This document shows, piece after piece, positions 26,298-33,954 of a DNA stretch of 64,000 nucleotides. The position numbers and the translations under genes are program-made. Origin of the DNA: Paenibacillus vietnamensis (GTDB taxonomy: Bacteria; Bacillota; Bacilli; Paenibacillales; Paenibacillaceae); assembly GCF_020169515.1 (NCBI RefSeq), contig NZ_JAHMHW010000002.1, positions 372,001 through 436,000 on the forward strand, in the 5' to 3' direction. The notes beneath the pieces were generated by a model. It was not told the origin of the DNA and made no database searches. It worked only from the letters and a program-made list of their open reading frames with translations. The stretch's first letter is position 1; each line of letters starts with the position of its first letter.

Positions 26298-26918
26298 GTA
26301 TGCCAAGTTATCGGGCATTTGAAAAGGATAATTCCGATTCATCACCTTCAGCCAGTCGTCCGCCTTTCCTTCCTCATACAAGCTGTCCTTCCGCTTGCAG
26401 ACCATGCCCTCCAGCTTCGACTTTTTGACGAGCTCGAACAAGTCCTTGCCCGCCCCCTCGACATAAAGCAGCTTTTTGTAATAGGCATTATCTTCCAGAA
26501 TGCGATCCAGCAGCTCCTTCCGCTCAAGCAGCGGCTTCTCTCTCAGATCGGCTCCGTCGTAATGAAGAATGTCAAATACAAAAAACAGGACCGGAAAGCT
26601 TTTTTTCGCATCCCGGATGGCCGGCCCCTTCTTCAGCCTATAACGCTCGATCAGCGTCCGGAATTCCGCGGCGCCCGTATCCGGGTTCACGTAAGCCACT
26701 TCTCCGTCCAGGATAACGTCAGCAGGCTTCACTAAAGGAACGTTATGTAATTCCGGATACTGCCGCGTGACGTCGTTGTTATGCCTGGTCAGCAGCTTCG
26801 GTCTGCCTCCGGTAAACTCGAGCTGCAGGCGGTGGCCGTCAATCATCGGCTCGAATAAATATCGCGCATCGTCAAAAGGCTCCTCGCGCTCCGTCATCAG
26901 CATCGGTTTGCAGAACAT
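26295..26918 (-). pseudogene. ATP-dependent DNA ligase, truncated and lacking the catalytic lysine
   Basis: 207 residues of a LigD/LigB-type nucleotidyltransferase domain (FCKPMLMTEREEPFDD, VILDGEVAY, FFVFDILHYDG, LEGMVCKRKDS, DDWLKVMNRNY). The motif that should read KxDG reads MIDG (EPMIDGHR), so the lysine that becomes adenylated is replaced by Met. The OB-fold domain that should follow is absent: the frame ends seven residues after FQMPDN at a stop contributed by the miniature IS. Both defects argue for a dead gene. The start has GGGAGGTGG ahead of the ATG, so it may still be expressed. No Ku or primase genes are nearby. Confidence 0.8.
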
Positions 26919-26994
26919 TTGGCCGCCACCTCCCGTGTTCCCATTTTAACACGGACTTAACCGTAAAAAAGACGGTAATTTCAGGTGCAATTAG

Positions 26995-27025
26995 CGAATA
27001 ATCCATTTCCTTTTGCTGCATAATA
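26995..27025 (+). promoter_or_regulatory. Sigma-G-like promoter of the spore protein gene
   Basis: CGAATA, an 18-base spacer, then CATAATA: close to the known forespore sigma-G boxes (TGAATA, 17-18, CATACTA). About 27 bases lie between the -10 box and the start codon, with AAGGAGG in between. Confidence 0.75.
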
Positions 27026-27051
27026 CGGTTAAAGAAGGAGGCTGAGAACAG

Positions 27052-27261
27052 ATGGCAAACCGAACGAATCAACTCGTCATTCCGGGTGCGCGTGCCGCTC
27101 TGGAGCAAATGAAATACGAAGTCGCTCAAGAGCTTGGCATACAACTTCCGCAGGACGGCTACTACGGGAACATGACGACGCGGGACATGGGCTCCATAGG
27201 CGGATACATCACCCGCCGCCTCATCCAAATCGCCGAACAGCAGCTTGCAGGCCAACGCTAA
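27052..27261 (+). CDS. Alpha/beta-type small acid-soluble spore protein
   Basis: 69 residues, the size of SspA/SspB proteins. The hallmarks are QLVIPGARAALEQMKYEVAQELGI, including the germination protease cut region (YEVAQE), and the C-terminal GYYGNMTTRDMGSIGGYITRRLIQ. It binds and protects spore DNA and is degraded at germination. Expressed in the forespore, consistent with the sigma-G-like promoter ahead of it. It shows that the host forms spores. Confidence 0.95.
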   Translation: MANRTNQLVIPGARAALEQMKYEVAQELGIQLPQDGYYGNMTTRDMGSIGGYITRRLIQIAEQQLAGQR

Positions 27262-27271
27262 AACGGTACAT

Positions 27272-27330
27272 AAGCGCAAACGGCTGACGTTATCCTTTGG
27301 TGGATCGGCATCCGTTTCGCGATGAATGAT
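27272..27330 (+). repeat. Dispersed hairpin repeat, copy B
   Basis: AAGCGCAAACGGCTGACG, TTATCCTTTGGTGGAT, CCGTTTCGCGATGAATGATAAG. The inner stem differs from copies A and C by changes that keep pairing through G-U (TTA/TGG against CCG/CGG), around the same TCCTTTGG loop. Confidence 0.65.
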
Positions 27331-27366
27331 AAGCGCCGAAACAGCAGCATCGCTGACCCGGCGCTT
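27331..27366 (+). terminator. Terminator of the spore protein gene
   Basis: AAGCGCCG pairs with CGGCGCTT around a 20-base loop, then ATTTCTTT. It abuts the hairpin repeat. Confidence 0.75.
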
Positions 27367-27483
27367 ATTTCTTTGCCCGGGAACTTCCCTTTGCCCGCAA
27401 AAATCGGTAAAATGGGATAGAGCTGTCCGGCTGACTCTTCCCTTACATAAGCTGATTCCACCAAAGAAAGGAATATTACCAAT

Positions 27484-28674
27484 ATGATCATTCAACCGAA
27501 AACACGCGGCTTTATTTGTACAACCGCTCATCCGGAAGGCTGCGCCAAGCAGGTGCAGCGCCAAATCGAATACGTGCAGGCTCAGCCTGCCATTGAAGGA
27601 CCCCGAAACGTGCTCGTCGTCGGCGCTTCCACAGGCTACGGCTTGGCATCGCGCATCGTATCCTCGTTTGCTGCAGGCGCCAACACAATCGGCGTCTATT
27701 TCGACAAAGCGGCCGAAGGCGCCCGCACCGCTTCCGCGGGCTGGTACAATTCCGCCGCATTTGAAGAGGCGGCTTCTGCGGCAGGACGCAAATCCTACAG
27801 CATCGTAGGCGACGCTTTCTCCGACGAGATCAAAGCCAAAACGATCGACCTGATCCGCACCGAGCTGGGTCAAATCGATCTGGTCGTCTACAGCGTGGCA
27901 TCGCCTCGCCGCACGCATCCGAAGACGGGTGAAACGTTCTCCTCCGTCATCAAGCCGCTTGGCAGCACTTACTCGAACAAAACCGTCAATTTTCATTCGG
28001 GCGAAGTAACGCAAGCGACGATCGAGCCGGCTACCGAGGACGAGCTTCGCCAGACGATCGCCGTAATGGGCGGCGAAGACTGGCAAATGTGGATTGATCA
28101 GCTGCAGGAGGCCGGCTTGCTGGCTGAAGGCGCAACGACGGTCGCCTACTCCTATATCGGTCCTGAAATTACGCATGCCGTCTACCGCGATGGAACGATC
28201 GGCGCTGCGAAAAACGATCTCGAAGCGACAGCGCACCGCTTGAACGAGCAGCTTTCCGCAAACGGCGGCCGTGCATTCGTATCCGTCAACAAAGCGCTCG
28301 TCACGCAATCGAGCTCCGCGATTCCGGTCGTGCCGCTTTACATTTCCGCCCTGTACAAGGTCATGAAGGAAGAAGGCATTCATGAAGGCTGCATCGAGCA
28401 GATGTACCGCCTCTTCTCCGACCGTTTGTACAACAACGGCCAAACGCCGGTCGACGAAAAAGGCCTCATCCGTGTGGACGACTGGGAGATGAGACCGGAA
28501 ATTCAGGAGAAGGTCTCAAAGCTGTGGGCCGACCTGACGACGGAGAACGTATATGAGCTCTCCGATCTCGTAGGGTACCGCCGCGAGTTTTTCCAGCTGT
28601 TCGGCTTCGAAACCGACGGCATCGATTATGAGGCTGACGTGAATCCGGACGTAAACATCCCGAATCTCAAATAA
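27484..28674 (+). CDS. fabV: Enoyl-ACP/trans-2-enoyl-CoA reductase FabV
   Basis: 396 residues, the usual FabV size. The NADH fold motif is GASTGYGLASR (residues 47-57), the catalytic pair is Tyr234 and Lys243 (Y-X8-K), and the family stretch AYSYIGPEITHAVY precedes it. It performs the last reduction of fatty acid elongation and is insensitive to triclosan in other bacteria. AAAGGA lies upstream. Monocistronic, with a strong terminator. Whether a FabI or FabL also exists cannot be seen here. Confidence 0.95.
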   Translation: MIIQPKTRGFICTTAHPEGCAKQVQRQIEYVQAQPAIEGPRNVLVVGASTGYGLASRIVSSFAAGANTIGVYFDKAAEGARTASAGWYNSAAFEEAASAAGRKSYSIVGDAFSDEIKAKTIDLIRTELGQIDLVVYSVASPRRTHPKTGETFSSVIKPLGSTYSNKTVNFHSGEVTQATIEPATEDELRQTIAVMGGEDWQMWIDQLQEAGLLAEGATTVAYSYIGPEITHAVYRDGTIGAAKNDLEATAHRLNEQLSANGGRAFVSVNKALVTQSSSAIPVVPLYISALYKVMKEEGIHEGCIEQMYRLFSDRLYNNGQTPVDEKGLIRVDDWEMRPEIQEKVSKLWADLTTENVYELSDLVGYRREFFQLFGFETDGIDYEADVNPDVNIPNLK

Positions 28675-28680
28675 AGCGCA

Positions 28681-28726
28681 AGAGCTGCCAGCCGGGTCTG
28701 TGATGACCGGAGGGCAGCTCTTTTTC
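28681..28726 (+). terminator. Terminator after fabV
   Basis: AGAGCTGCC pairs with GGCAGCTCT (with a CCGG inner stem), followed by TTTTTC. Confidence 0.9.
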
Positions 28727-28749
28727 GATGTGGCCAAAGCCGATTCACG

Positions 28750-28785
28750 CAAAAAAGATGACCTTCGAAAGATCGAAAGTCATCT
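28750..28785 (-). terminator. Terminator of the beta-mannosidase gene
   Basis: GATGACYTTCG pairs with CGAAAGTCATC around a short loop; six T follow on the minus strand. It lies 12 bases after the mannosidase stop. Confidence 0.9.
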
Positions 28786-28797
28786 CCTTGCCCCGTA

Positions 28798-31347
28798 TCA
28801 TGCCAAAAAATCAATCATTGAACGGGCCGTTATTGCACCGGGAACGGCCGATCGGCTTATCGCCTCGCCTTCCTTGCGGTGCCGGAATTCCACCGTCTTC
28901 GATGTCCCGGGAATCAGGTCAAAGAAATTATCGCTGAACCTTCCGTCATTCTCTGCAGTCAGCCATACCTGCTTCACCAGCGTGTCCGCCTCGACAAGGT
29001 AGCTCGTCCCGCCGCTGCCTTCCACCTCTGTCACGCGAATGGAGCCCGACTTAAGCGACAGCTCCTTCGCATAAGCAAAGTAATGGTGCTTGCTGTCCAG
29101 CTTGATCCCGTCTTGCTCCAGCTCCGCGAGCAGCACGACACGGTCGGCGCCGCGGCCGGCCAGCCACTCCCGCTCGTCCAGCGTGTAGACGACTGCCGCG
29201 CTGTTCCCTTCTGCAAATCCATCCGCTTTGGCTTGGTTCAGAAGAACGCCGTCAAAGTCGTACAACGAAACCGTCAACGTACCGCTTATAGGGCTCAGTC
29301 TGTCGTTGACGATATGGATACTGATTCGGCCCTCTTCTTCCGTACGGTCGAAAGACAAGATCGTATCGGCGAAGCTATTTTTCGCATAATATTGCATTGC
29401 TTTCCATTTGCCGTAATAGTCGATCCCCGCCCATGAGGCGACCGGCCAGCAATCGTTCATTTGCCAATAAAGGGTGCCCATGCAGTAAGGCATACGTCTC
29501 CGGTGCGCTTCAATGGCCATCTTCATCGCTTCGGCCTGCAGCACCTGGCTCATATAGAGGAAGGACGGGAAATCCTTCGGCTCGCTCATGTAAATATCCA
29601 TATATTCTTTGATCAGACGGTTTCCGTCGCCGTTTTTCTGATGCGCGCGCATGACCTTCGAATCGAGCGCCAAGTCGCTCTCAACGGCAAACGTCATCAC
29701 CGTATCGTATTCCGGAAACGATTGGAAGCCGTATTCGCTCATGAACCGCCCGACCTTTACATTGTAATTTTCGAACGGCTCGACGGCATGCCATACGCCC
29801 CAATAGTGAATGTCCCCTTCCGTGGACAGCGGATGCGCGTGCTGGTTCATATCACCGGATAACGAAATCATCGGCGAAGAAGGCCAATAATGGGTCCCCG
29901 GCGCAAAGCTCGTTACGGCTGCCGGCAGGATGTCATGGAAAATCGCCTCGTAATCCGCCCAGATCGTTTTCCGTTGCTCGCCTGTGTAATGCTTCTTCCA
30001 GCCCCAGCCGCCTTCTTCGTCATATTCGGCCCAGGCGGAATCGATCTCGTTATTGCCGCACCAGAGGACGATCGACGGATGATTGCGCAGCCGTTTTACG
30101 TTTTCTTCCGCTTCAAGGCGCACATTTTCAAGGAAAGTCTCGTCGCCGGGATACATGCTGCAAGCGAACATAAAATCCTGCCACACTAAAATGCCGTATT
30201 CGTCGCACAACTCATAAAACGCCGGCTGCTCGTAGATGCCGCCTCCCCACACCCTGAGCATGTTCATGTTGGACTCCGCTGCGGATACGATCTCATGCCG
30301 GTACCGCTCGTCCGTCACATCCGTTACGAAGCTGTCGTTCGGAATATGATTGGCGCCTTTGGCAAACACAGGAACACCGTTCAGCTCAAAATAAAAGCTG
30401 GCCCCGGCCGCATCCTTGTCTCGCACCAGCCGAACCGAACGAAGGCCGGTCCGTATCGATTTGGAGGACGAGGCGCCTTCGGCTCCATCCTCTGCAAACT
30501 CCGCTATGAACGTATACAAATACTGCTCGCCAAGCCCTCTGCTCCACCACAGCTTCGGATTCGCAATGGCGGCAGGCACGTTAACGGTATTTACGCCGCG
30601 CTGCAGGTTCACCCTTTGCTCCCATGCCAGCGTCCCCGCGCTTACTTTTACAACGCCTTCGCACTCGCGGCGGCTTTCGATTTCAACGGTTAACGTCAAG
30701 CTTGCTTCTGTTGCGGATACACGGTCCTGACGGACGAATACGTCCGTAATCCGGCTGCCCGACCAGCCGGTAAGCCGTGCTTCCCTCCAAATGCCGCTCG
30801 TGACGAAACGAGGACCCCAATCCCAGCCATAATGATACGGCGCTTTCCGGGCAAACACGCTAATCTTATTATCCCCTAAGCCTCCCAGCTCGGATTGGTC
30901 GTTGGAGGCCGGCAAATTGTAGCCAAGACGCTCGATTTTCGGCAAATCTTCGTTCACCGGCGAGCGGAACCGGATATTCAGCACGTTGCCGTTTTCCGTT
31001 ACAAGCCCCGACACATCCGCTTTCCACGTTCTGAACATATTATCTGCCGAAAGGACATGAGTGCCGTTCAGCGTTACGTCGGCGTAGGTGTCGAGGCCGT
31101 CGAATACCAGCTCGAGCGATTCGGAACGAAGGAGCTCCTTATCCACATCAAAGCGGGATTCGTATTCCCAGTCGATTTTGTCGATCCACTGAAGGCCGTG
31201 CTCGTTCGTGGAATAAAACGGATTTTCAATAACGCCGTTCTTTAGCAAATCGGTGTGTACGCAGCCCGGAACCGCGGCTGGCATCCACTCCTTTTCTCCG
31301 CAAGCTTTAAATTTCCAATCTTGTAGCAATACATTAGTCTCTCTCAT
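28798..31347 (-). CDS. Beta-mannosidase, glycoside hydrolase family 2
   Basis: 849 residues, full length for the family. The N-terminal jelly-roll begins LLQDWKFKACGEKEW. An immunoglobulin-like domain follows, then the TIM barrel with acid/base Glu434 in WCGNNEID and nucleophile Glu538 in MSEYGFQSFP. Trp-rich stretches such as HYGWDWGPR match mannosidases rather than beta-galactosidases of family 2. No signal peptide, so it releases mannose from imported manno-oligosaccharides or N-glycan cores. AGGAGG precedes the ATG. The upstream gap holds an inverted repeat that may be its operator. Monocistronic, with its own terminator. Confidence 0.92.
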   Translation of the reverse strand: MRETNVLLQDWKFKACGEKEWMPAAVPGCVHTDLLKNGVIENPFYSTNEHGLQWIDKIDWEYESRFDVDKELLRSESLELVFDGLDTYADVTLNGTHVLSADNMFRTWKADVSGLVTENGNVLNIRFRSPVNEDLPKIERLGYNLPASNDQSELGGLGDNKISVFARKAPYHYGWDWGPRFVTSGIWREARLTGWSGSRITDVFVRQDRVSATEASLTLTVEIESRRECEGVVKVSAGTLAWEQRVNLQRGVNTVNVPAAIANPKLWWSRGLGEQYLYTFIAEFAEDGAEGASSSKSIRTGLRSVRLVRDKDAAGASFYFELNGVPVFAKGANHIPNDSFVTDVTDERYRHEIVSAAESNMNMLRVWGGGIYEQPAFYELCDEYGILVWQDFMFACSMYPGDETFLENVRLEAEENVKRLRNHPSIVLWCGNNEIDSAWAEYDEEGGWGWKKHYTGEQRKTIWADYEAIFHDILPAAVTSFAPGTHYWPSSPMISLSGDMNQHAHPLSTEGDIHYWGVWHAVEPFENYNVKVGRFMSEYGFQSFPEYDTVMTFAVESDLALDSKVMRAHQKNGDGNRLIKEYMDIYMSEPKDFPSFLYMSQVLQAEAMKMAIEAHRRRMPYCMGTLYWQMNDCWPVASWAGIDYYGKWKAMQYYAKNSFADTILSFDRTEEEGRISIHIVNDRLSPISGTLTVSLYDFDGVLLNQAKADGFAEGNSAAVVYTLDEREWLAGRGADRVVLLAELEQDGIKLDSKHHYFAYAKELSLKSGSIRVTEVEGSGGTSYLVEADTLVKQVWLTAENDGRFSDNFFDLIPGTSKTVEFRHRKEGEAISRSAVPGAITARSMIDFLA

Positions 31348-31617
31348 TGCAGCCTCCTAATTCGCTTTCGTGTTCATCCGCCTTAATGGCCCGGTGCGGC
31401 AGCTTCCGAAGACGGCTTACATTTCGACATATTTGTTATCAAGTTTGTTTGATAATTATATAACGGATGTTAGCACCAAACGTTGTTATCGGTCAACATA
31501 TTAAATTTGTTAGTTTTGTTAGTTCAGGATGAACGACGTCAAAAAGGCTGAAACCAACCCTGTCTTGGTCAGCATAAAACGTTAATCCGCATCTCTGCGC
31601 AAGGCTAACAACATAAC
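31348..31617. promoter_or_regulatory. Promoter region of the beta-mannosidase gene
   Basis: No gene. TATAAT on the minus strand at 31455-31460 touches the inverted repeat TTATCAA-GTTTGT-TTGATAA (31436-31455), which has perfect seven-base arms. TTTGTTAG occurs twice in tandem near 31506-31522. The layout suggests a repressor binding just downstream of the -10 box. Confidence 0.5.
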
Positions 31618-31667
31618 AAAACAAAAAGGCTGACCCCCGTTTGTCCGTAGACTTAGTGGTCAGCCTC
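31618..31667 (-). terminator. Terminator overlapping the HNH gene stop
   Basis: AGGCTGACC and GGTCAGCCT arms enclose the stop codon of the HNH gene; the minus strand continues TTTTTGTTTTG. Confidence 0.85.
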
Positions 31668-32330
31668 TTCTATTCTCATGAAATGCCCGATATCCTGATC
31701 CGCCTTCGACTGGTTGCATGCGTTGCATGCGCATACGCAATTGTCGGGAGTTGTATGACCTCCCTTGGCACGGGGAAGCATATGATCAATCGTATCTCCC
31801 GGCTCTCCGCAAAAATAACAGAGATAGCCGTCGCGCTCCAAAATGTACCTCCGGAAATCCCGGTTGCTGTACAAGCGTTTTATGGTGGACCGGTTGACGA
31901 GCACGGCCATCCGTTCCTTGACCAGCGTGCTGGCCAGCTCCAAATCGATTTCCTGATGCCATTTGCGTCCCTTGTCCGTGCGCCCCCGCATCCAGATCGT
32001 GCCCCGCCGCGTCGTCTTCAGCAAGGCGGCCTCTTTGACAGCAAGGTCCGGACTTCTTAGCAAGGCATGGAGCGATTCCCATGAGCTGCTCCTTGCGGTG
32101 GAGACCATTGCTGGAGCCGGCGGCGCCGGCAGGCTCCTTGCTCGTTTCACGCGCACAGGTTCGGCTGTCTGACCGGAAGTGATCACTCCCGTCTTGCGGC
32201 ATTCCCGGCATGTGCCGCGCCTGGCGCCCGCTCCCGACCGTTTGCCCGTTCGGCGCAAAAACGCAGAAAGCGGTTTCTGTTCTTTGCACACCCTGCATGT
32301 TTTCGTTACTTGCTGCTCCATCTCATCCAT
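31653..32330 (-). CDS. HNH endonuclease with N-terminal Cys-knuckle domain
   Basis: 225 residues from the ATG at MDEMEQQ; the frame is open to 32453, but that part is Arg-rich and lacks a ribosome site. Residues about 10-45 carry CxxC...CxxC (CRVCKEQKPLSAFLRR, then CRECR), a zinc-knuckle pattern seen in phage and bacterial HNH proteins. The C-terminal 50 residues are a textbook HNH domain: CYFCGEPGDTIDHMLPRAKGG, then N and CNACNQSK. Expected to nick or cut DNA, but the biological target is unknown. It stands alone, with no methylase or phage packaging genes beside it. The start is not certain. Confidence 0.75.
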   Translation of the reverse strand: MDEMEQQVTKTCRVCKEQKPLSAFLRRTGKRSGAGARRGTCRECRKTGVITSGQTAEPVRVKRARSLPAPPAPAMVSTARSSSWESLHALLRSPDLAVKEAALLKTTRRGTIWMRGRTDKGRKWHQEIDLELASTLVKERMAVLVNRSTIKRLYSNRDFRRYILERDGYLCYFCGEPGDTIDHMLPRAKGGHTTPDNCVCACNACNQSKADQDIGHFMRIEEADH

Positions 32331-32468
32331 GTTTGGTCCGGGACGGCGCCGTGTGCGCTCCCGCTTTCGTCCTCTCGGTCTTTTATTAACATTGTAGCAT
32401 TCATAGTAAAAAAGACAACCGAGCGCCTGCCCGATTGCCTTTTCTCGCATCAAATGAAATTGTGCCGA

Positions 32469-33095
32469 TTAGAAGCTTGCAGCCGCTGTCTCTGCTTGCG
32501 CGATTCCGGCTGCGACCAGCCCCGCCGCTTGATCCTGAAGCTGGTTATGGCCTTCCACCACAACGGTCTCGAAATTTTTCACTCCGAAGAAGCTCATCAT
32601 GTTGCGGACGTAGTTCAATGACATTTCCGCCGCCGCGGCAGGCCCTTCCGAATAGATGCCTCCGCGGGCGTTGATCAGTGCAACCTTTTTGTCCGAGATC
32701 AGGCCAACCGGGCCTTCAGCGGTATATTTAAACGTTTTGCCGGCTTGGCTCAGGTAGTCGATGTACGTATGAAGAACAGCAGGAACCGTAAAATTCCAGA
32801 GCGGGAAGCCGAATACGACCTTGTCGGCAGCGAGAAACTGATCGATATATTTTCCGGCAACCTCTGCGGCAGCCTGCTCGGCAGGCGTCATATCAAGGCC
32901 TCTCGACGCTTTGAAATTGCCGTTAATCATATCTGCGTTCATATAAGGAAGCTCTTCCTCGAACAAGTCCAGCTCAATGACGGTGTCTTCCGGGTGGGAT
33001 TTCTTGTAGCTGTCAAGAAATGCTTGATACAGCTGGACGCTGACGGCTTGCTCGATTGCACGATCATTTGCTTTTACGAATAGTACAGTACTCAT
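32469..33095 (-). CDS. azoR: FMN-dependent NADH-azoreductase
   Basis: 208 residues of the flavodoxin-like AzoR/AcpD family. The FMN loop is near the start (VKANDRAIEQAVSVQL), FGFPLWNFTVPAVLHTYIDYL is the conserved dimer and flavin segment, and NARGGIYSEGPAAAAE is the second flavin loop. It reduces quinones and azo compounds by two electrons and protects against electrophile stress. The promoter region holds a TTAC-N5-GTAA palindrome of the kind bound by HxlR-type quinone sensors such as YodB of Bacillus subtilis. GGAGGG lies upstream of the ATG. Confidence 0.92.
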   Translation of the reverse strand: MSTVLFVKANDRAIEQAVSVQLYQAFLDSYKKSHPEDTVIELDLFEEELPYMNADMINGNFKASRGLDMTPAEQAAAEVAGKYIDQFLAADKVVFGFPLWNFTVPAVLHTYIDYLSQAGKTFKYTAEGPVGLISDKKVALINARGGIYSEGPAAAAEMSLNYVRNMMSFFGVKNFETVVVEGHNQLQDQAAGLVAAGIAQAETAAASF

Positions 33096-33125
33096 TTTTT
33101 ATATTCCCTCCAAGATGTGTTTGTT

Positions 33126-33138
33126 TACTTTTTGTAAG
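33126..33138. promoter_or_regulatory. TTAC-N5-GTAA palindrome upstream of azoR
   Basis: TTACTTTTTGTAA (flanked by GT and GTAC) about 35 bases before the azoreductase start. A longer relative, TTACTTATAGTAAGTAA, lies in front of the LLM flavoprotein gene. Confidence 0.55.
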
Positions 33139-33199
33139 TACCTTTATTGTATTTAGAATTGCGTTTCGGCACATCGGCACATAGACCGAAAAATAGGCA

Positions 33200-33222
33200 A
33201 AAAAAATCCGCCTAAGGCGGAG
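33200..33222 (-). terminator. Terminator of the GAF two-component operon
   Basis: TCCGCCTAAGGCGGA is a tight hairpin followed by eight T on the minus strand. A larger fold with CCGGATTTTTT at 33251-33263 is also possible. Confidence 0.85.
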
Positions 33223-33279
33223 GACCGGTCTTAGGACTATCGATGGAGATACAGCCGGATTTTTTATTGAAATTCAAAT

Positions 33280-33954
33280 CTAGTTATCGGCCGCATGCTG
33301 CATTTGTACCGCATACAAGGCCGCTTGCGTGCGATCAGACAATCCCAGCTTGCTTAAAATGCTGCTCACATGCGTTTTGACCGTCTTCTCGGCCACCGTC
33401 AGCGCTCCGGCAATCTCTTTGTTGCTCATTCCCTTCGCCAGCAGCTGAAGCACCTCCTGCTCCCTCGGCGTTAATGCCGCTCTCGCATCGAAACTGACGG
33501 AGCCTCCCCTGGCGTCCGCCGCCGGAAGCGTAACCTCGACAAGCGAGCTCGCGATATCCGGATGGAGCTGTACGTTGCCTTTATGCGCACTGCGGATCGC
33601 CTCGGCCAGCTGATCCGGCTCCACATCCTTCAGCATGTAGCCCGCCACGCCCGATTGAAGTGCAGGCACGATGTGGCTGCGGTCAGCAAAGCTGGTCAAT
33701 ACCAAAATTTTGATGCCGGGATGCCTCTCCACGAGAAGCCGGCTCGCCTCGATTCCGTCCATGACCGGCATATTCAGGTCCATCAGGATAATGTCCGGCT
33801 TCCATTCCCCCGCCTTTTCGACCGCTTCCTTTCCGTTATAAGCCTCGCCGACCAGCTCAAAGTCCGGCTGCATGCTCAAATAAAAGGAAATCCCCTTCAA
33901 TACGATTTGATGGTCGTCAACCAACATAATTTTGATTTTCACGTCATCCTTCAC
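33280..33954 (-). CDS. NarL/LuxR-type response regulator
   Basis: 224 residues. Receiver domain with the acidic pair at LVDDH, phosphoacceptor Asp59 in IILMDLNMP, and a conserved Lys in MLKDVEPDQL. The C-terminal LuxR-type helix-turn-helix reads LTPREQEVLQLLAKGMSNKEIAGALTVAEKTVKTH-, split by its recognition helix. It overlaps the kinase stop by four bases (ATGA) and is translated with it, so the two form one two-component system of the LiaRS/DegSU class. Targets are unknown. Confidence 0.93.
   Translation of the reverse strand: MKDDVKIKIMLVDDHQIVLKGISFYLSMQPDFELVGEAYNGKEAVEKAGEWKPDIILMDLNMPVMDGIEASRLLVERHPGIKILVLTSFADRSHIVPALQSGVAGYMLKDVEPDQLAEAIRSAHKGNVQLHPDIASSLVEVTLPAADARGGSVSFDARAALTPREQEVLQLLAKGMSNKEIAGALTVAEKTVKTHVSSILSKLGLSDRTQAALYAVQMQHAADN

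Noticed and set aside
26872..28443. 523-residue open frame on the - strand opposite the spore protein and fabV
   Set aside because: It crosses two well-supported + strand genes and a sigma-G-like promoter; its protein has no recognisable domain.
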